Made by a program: the position numbers and the translations under genes | The notes under the pieces: model-generated | The model's database searches: none | Told to the model about the DNA's origin: nothing | What the model saw: the letters and a program-made list of their open reading frames with translations, nothing else | Assembly: GCF_002162375.1 (NCBI RefSeq) | Contig: NZ_CP021425.1 | Location: 4,357,001-4,421,000 of the forward strand | From: Oleiphilus messinensis | GTDB lineage: Bacteria > Pseudomonadota > Gammaproteobacteria > Pseudomonadales > Oleiphilaceae | Direction of reading: 5' to 3' | Length of the DNA: 64,000 bases | In this document: in pieces, positions 62,390-64,000 of the stretch | Position numbering within the stretch: the first letter of the stretch is position 1 | Layout: each line of letters begins with the position of its first letter

Positions 62390-63806
62390 TCAATGAATAA
62401 ACGACAGCTTTAACCAGTCAGCCCACGGAGTTGGGTGAAGATGGTTGCTCGGAACGTTGACCTTAAGCTGATTCCCACCACGCAAGAGTTGTCCAGCAGT
62501 ACGTACCAGAAAAGTTCGGATAGTTTGAATTTCCCATCGTTTCAATTCGTCATTATCGCTCAGTAGTGCCATCCAGCGTACCGTGTTATACGCCAGCACA
62601 GCGCATTGGAAAATTAATGAGCTGGCCATGAAATCATGGCTCTTGATTTGCGCCAGCCCCATTTGGTTCTTAGCTTCATCCAACCAGGTTTCACAAGTTG
62701 CGCGCTTTCCGTATGTCGTGTGTGCTTGCCAAGGAGACAACCGCTCTGTGGTTACGTAGCAGAAGTAGTCGTAAACGGGCTCATTCAGCAAGGCTTGTTG
62801 AGGGCCTTTGGTGATGAGAGCAGTTTTACGCCGCACAGCAACAAAGCGACGTGACCGCTCCCATTGACCGCATTGATGGAAAAAGTCACACTGTTCCCAA
62901 TCGGTATGACCCGGTACTCGTTGCCAAGCTTGCTTGTCCAACAAAGCGGCAAGGCCTTTGAGTTTCACTTTAATCAGGTAACCATGGCGAGCCTGATCCA
63001 GCCAGTCCATGAGCTCTCCAACAAAGAATCCTGAATCACCTCGGAATAGCAGCCGCATTTTGGGTGGCATCTGCGCAGAAAGTTGCTGCATGAAGCCTAC
63101 AATGCCGTTGCTGGTGTAGGTGCTGCCACTGCGCAACCATGCTTGCAAAATTTCTTTGGTGTGGCTGCAAAAGGCAACCAGTGGATGATAAGAATTAGAG
63201 CCTTTTTTCGTTGGGTTGTAGCCTTTTTCAGCACCTTCCTGTTGACCGTAAACGGTTTTGACAGTCGAGTCCACATCAATCCAGCCTCGATAGAGGGTTC
63301 CGGGCAACCAAGTACCGGACTTCAATGCTCTATGCCAAATTCCCTGACGCAAGGTGTGATTAATCTGTTCGAGCTGGGTGACATGCTTGAGCTTTCCACG
63401 ACGGAAAATACGACCCAATGTACTGTCATCTGGAATCGATAGCCACCCCCCCACTTCACGCAGCACCTGATCTGCCCACACAGAAACCACCTTCCTGAGC
63501 GAAGTGGCACCGGCGATGATGCCGATAATCGTTAGGTAGATTGAGTCGCCCAAGCTGTAACGAGCCGTGTTGCCGCGTTGCAAATCAAGATGCTTCTGGC
63601 AAGCCTCGGTAAAACCGATGTGATCGAGGAAATGCATGGCAGGGATAATGCCAGCTTGACTAGTCAGCTTTTTTCCGGTGTGTTGATAGCGAATTTTTGC
63701 GGCTGGTTTTTTGGCACTTTTATGGGTATTCTTGATCATGAAAAAGGTGACTCTGATGTGCTTGGTTGTTTGATGATAACCAATTGAATCAAATCGCCTT
63801 TTTCTT
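62373..63806. mobile_element. IS1380-family insertion sequence, ends tentative
   Basis: Contains a full-length transposase gene. A weak imperfect inverted-repeat pair (62373-62390 and 63788-63806; AAG-AGG-ATTT-G on both sides) is my best guess for the termini; target duplication was not seen. Extent is uncertain by tens of bases. Confidence 0.45.
62390..63739 (-). CDS. IS1380-family transposase
   Basis: 449 residues from ATG 63739; the frame is open to a TTG at 63817 but that leader crosses the likely IS end. The DDE signature block WIDVDSTVKTVYGQQEGAEKG with GYNPTKKGSNSYHPLV is diagnostic for IS1380 transposases; RLLFRGDSGFF carries the second Asp and KRATCETWLDEAKNQMG the Glu. Intact, so potentially active. 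Confidence 0.9.
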   Translation of the reverse strand: MIKNTHKSAKKPAAKIRYQHTGKKLTSQAGIIPAMHFLDHIGFTEACQKHLDLQRGNTARYSLGDSIYLTIIGIIAGATSLRKVVSVWADQVLREVGGWLSIPDDSTLGRIFRRGKLKHVTQLEQINHTLRQGIWHRALKSGTWLPGTLYRGWIDVDSTVKTVYGQQEGAEKGYNPTKKGSNSYHPLVAFCSHTKEILQAWLRSGSTYTSNGIVGFMQQLSAQMPPKMRLLFRGDSGFFVGELMDWLDQARHGYLIKVKLKGLAALLDKQAWQRVPGHTDWEQCDFFHQCGQWERSRRFVAVRRKTALITKGPQQALLNEPVYDYFCYVTTERLSPWQAHTTYGKRATCETWLDEAKNQMGLAQIKSHDFMASSLIFQCAVLAYNTVRWMALLSDNDELKRWEIQTIRTFLVRTAGQLLRGGNQLKVNVPSNHLHPTPWADWLKLSFIH

Positions 63807-64000
63807 TTCAAGTACAATGTTGTTTGCAGAATTTAGGTTAAATAAAAAACGCCCTATATCTACGCCGAACAAATAGATGAACAACAGAAATAACGGGATC
63901 GCTAAAATCACCAAAATCAAGCAACCATGGGGTTCTTTTTTGTCTTCAACACCTTTGGAGTTTTCTGATTTATCCACCTGACGAACACCGAGAAAAGTTA
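63789..64000 (-). CDS. Small single-helix membrane protein, DUF2970-like, start beyond window
   Basis: The frame remains open to the window edge: residues FLGVRQVDKSENSKG precede the charged stretch and the helix CLILVILAIPLFLLFIYLFG. This order (GVR-x-x-D-K, short charged part, one membrane helix) resembles DUF2970 proteins; not certain. A GTG at 63977 could also start it. The C-terminal tail (NIVLEKKKAI) ends where the IS begins, so it may be altered by the insertion. Confidence 0.45.
   Translation of the reverse strand, partial: TFLGVRQVDKSENSKGVEDKKEPHGCLILVILAIPLFLLFIYLFGVDIGRFLFNLNSANNIVLEKKKAI

Overview
The window looks like chromosome from a gammaproteobacterium, probably a marine or otherwise aquatic one. 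It carries lptF/lptG, a Vibrio-TonB2-like energy-transduction cluster with Fur boxes, rlmJ, qmcA/nfeD, cbpA, a DUF6316-like protein and many outer-membrane or exported proteins with typical gammaproteobacterial ribosome binding sites. Genus cannot be decided by reading. Gene density is high on both strands. No rRNA, tRNA or CRISPR array was recognised. The only mobile element seen is an IS1380-type transposase at the right edge.

Layout. 1-2.4 kb: NAD salvage from nicotinamide (bifunctional NadM/Nudix, whose start lies outside the window, then NadV). 2.5-7 kb: small unknown genes and a cytoplasmic hybrid histidine kinase in sparse sequence. 7.2-23.2 kb: mixed core genes (asnS, an esterase, a DTW-domain tRNA-modification protein, an exported superoxide reductase, an Lnb/DUF4105 protein, a WYL regulator, nfeD-qmcA, rlmJ, a GNAT enzyme, a patatin, cbpA). 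23.3-28.5 kb: a Fur-controlled operon DUF3450-TtpC/ExbB-ExbB-ExbD-TonB-TPR for iron/siderophore uptake. 28.5-31 kb: a CheX-like / PAS-diguanylate cyclase / CheY-like module. 31.2-38.6 kb: an orphan C-terminal half of an M16 protease, an acidic repeat protein, and a two-component system (kinase and OmpR-type regulator) that encloses a small exported protein and a TPR beta-barrel protein. 38.6-42.5 kb: a DUF4214 protein, a TM2 protein and a ParA-DUF697 pair. 42.6-52.9 kb: an envelope lipid/LPS block with two GT39+PAP2 pairs, an ArnC-like glycosyltransferase, an LPG-synthase-like membrane protein and lptFG. 53-64 kb: a solute-binding protein, a bacterial cereblon-like CULT protein, a DUF4214-TonB_C-cytochrome c fusion, and a locus made of a giant LamG/metallophosphatase/dockerin protein, a cohesin-like protein with a PEP-CTERM-like tail, and a PhnF-type GntR regulator. 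The last part is the IS1380-type element.

The most noteworthy items are: (1) the CULT-domain protein, which preserves the thalidomide-pocket tryptophans at the same spacing as human cereblon; (2) the adjacent dockerin and cohesin-like/PEP-CTERM genes behind a perfect TGGTCTAGACCA palindrome, a PhnF-like operator, with a PhnF-type regulator gene downstream; (3) the DUF4214-TonB_C-cytochrome c fusion; (4) the two-component system wrapped around an exported protein and a TPR-barrel, next to an acidic repeat protein. Functions are inferred from motifs read by eye; no database search was possible.
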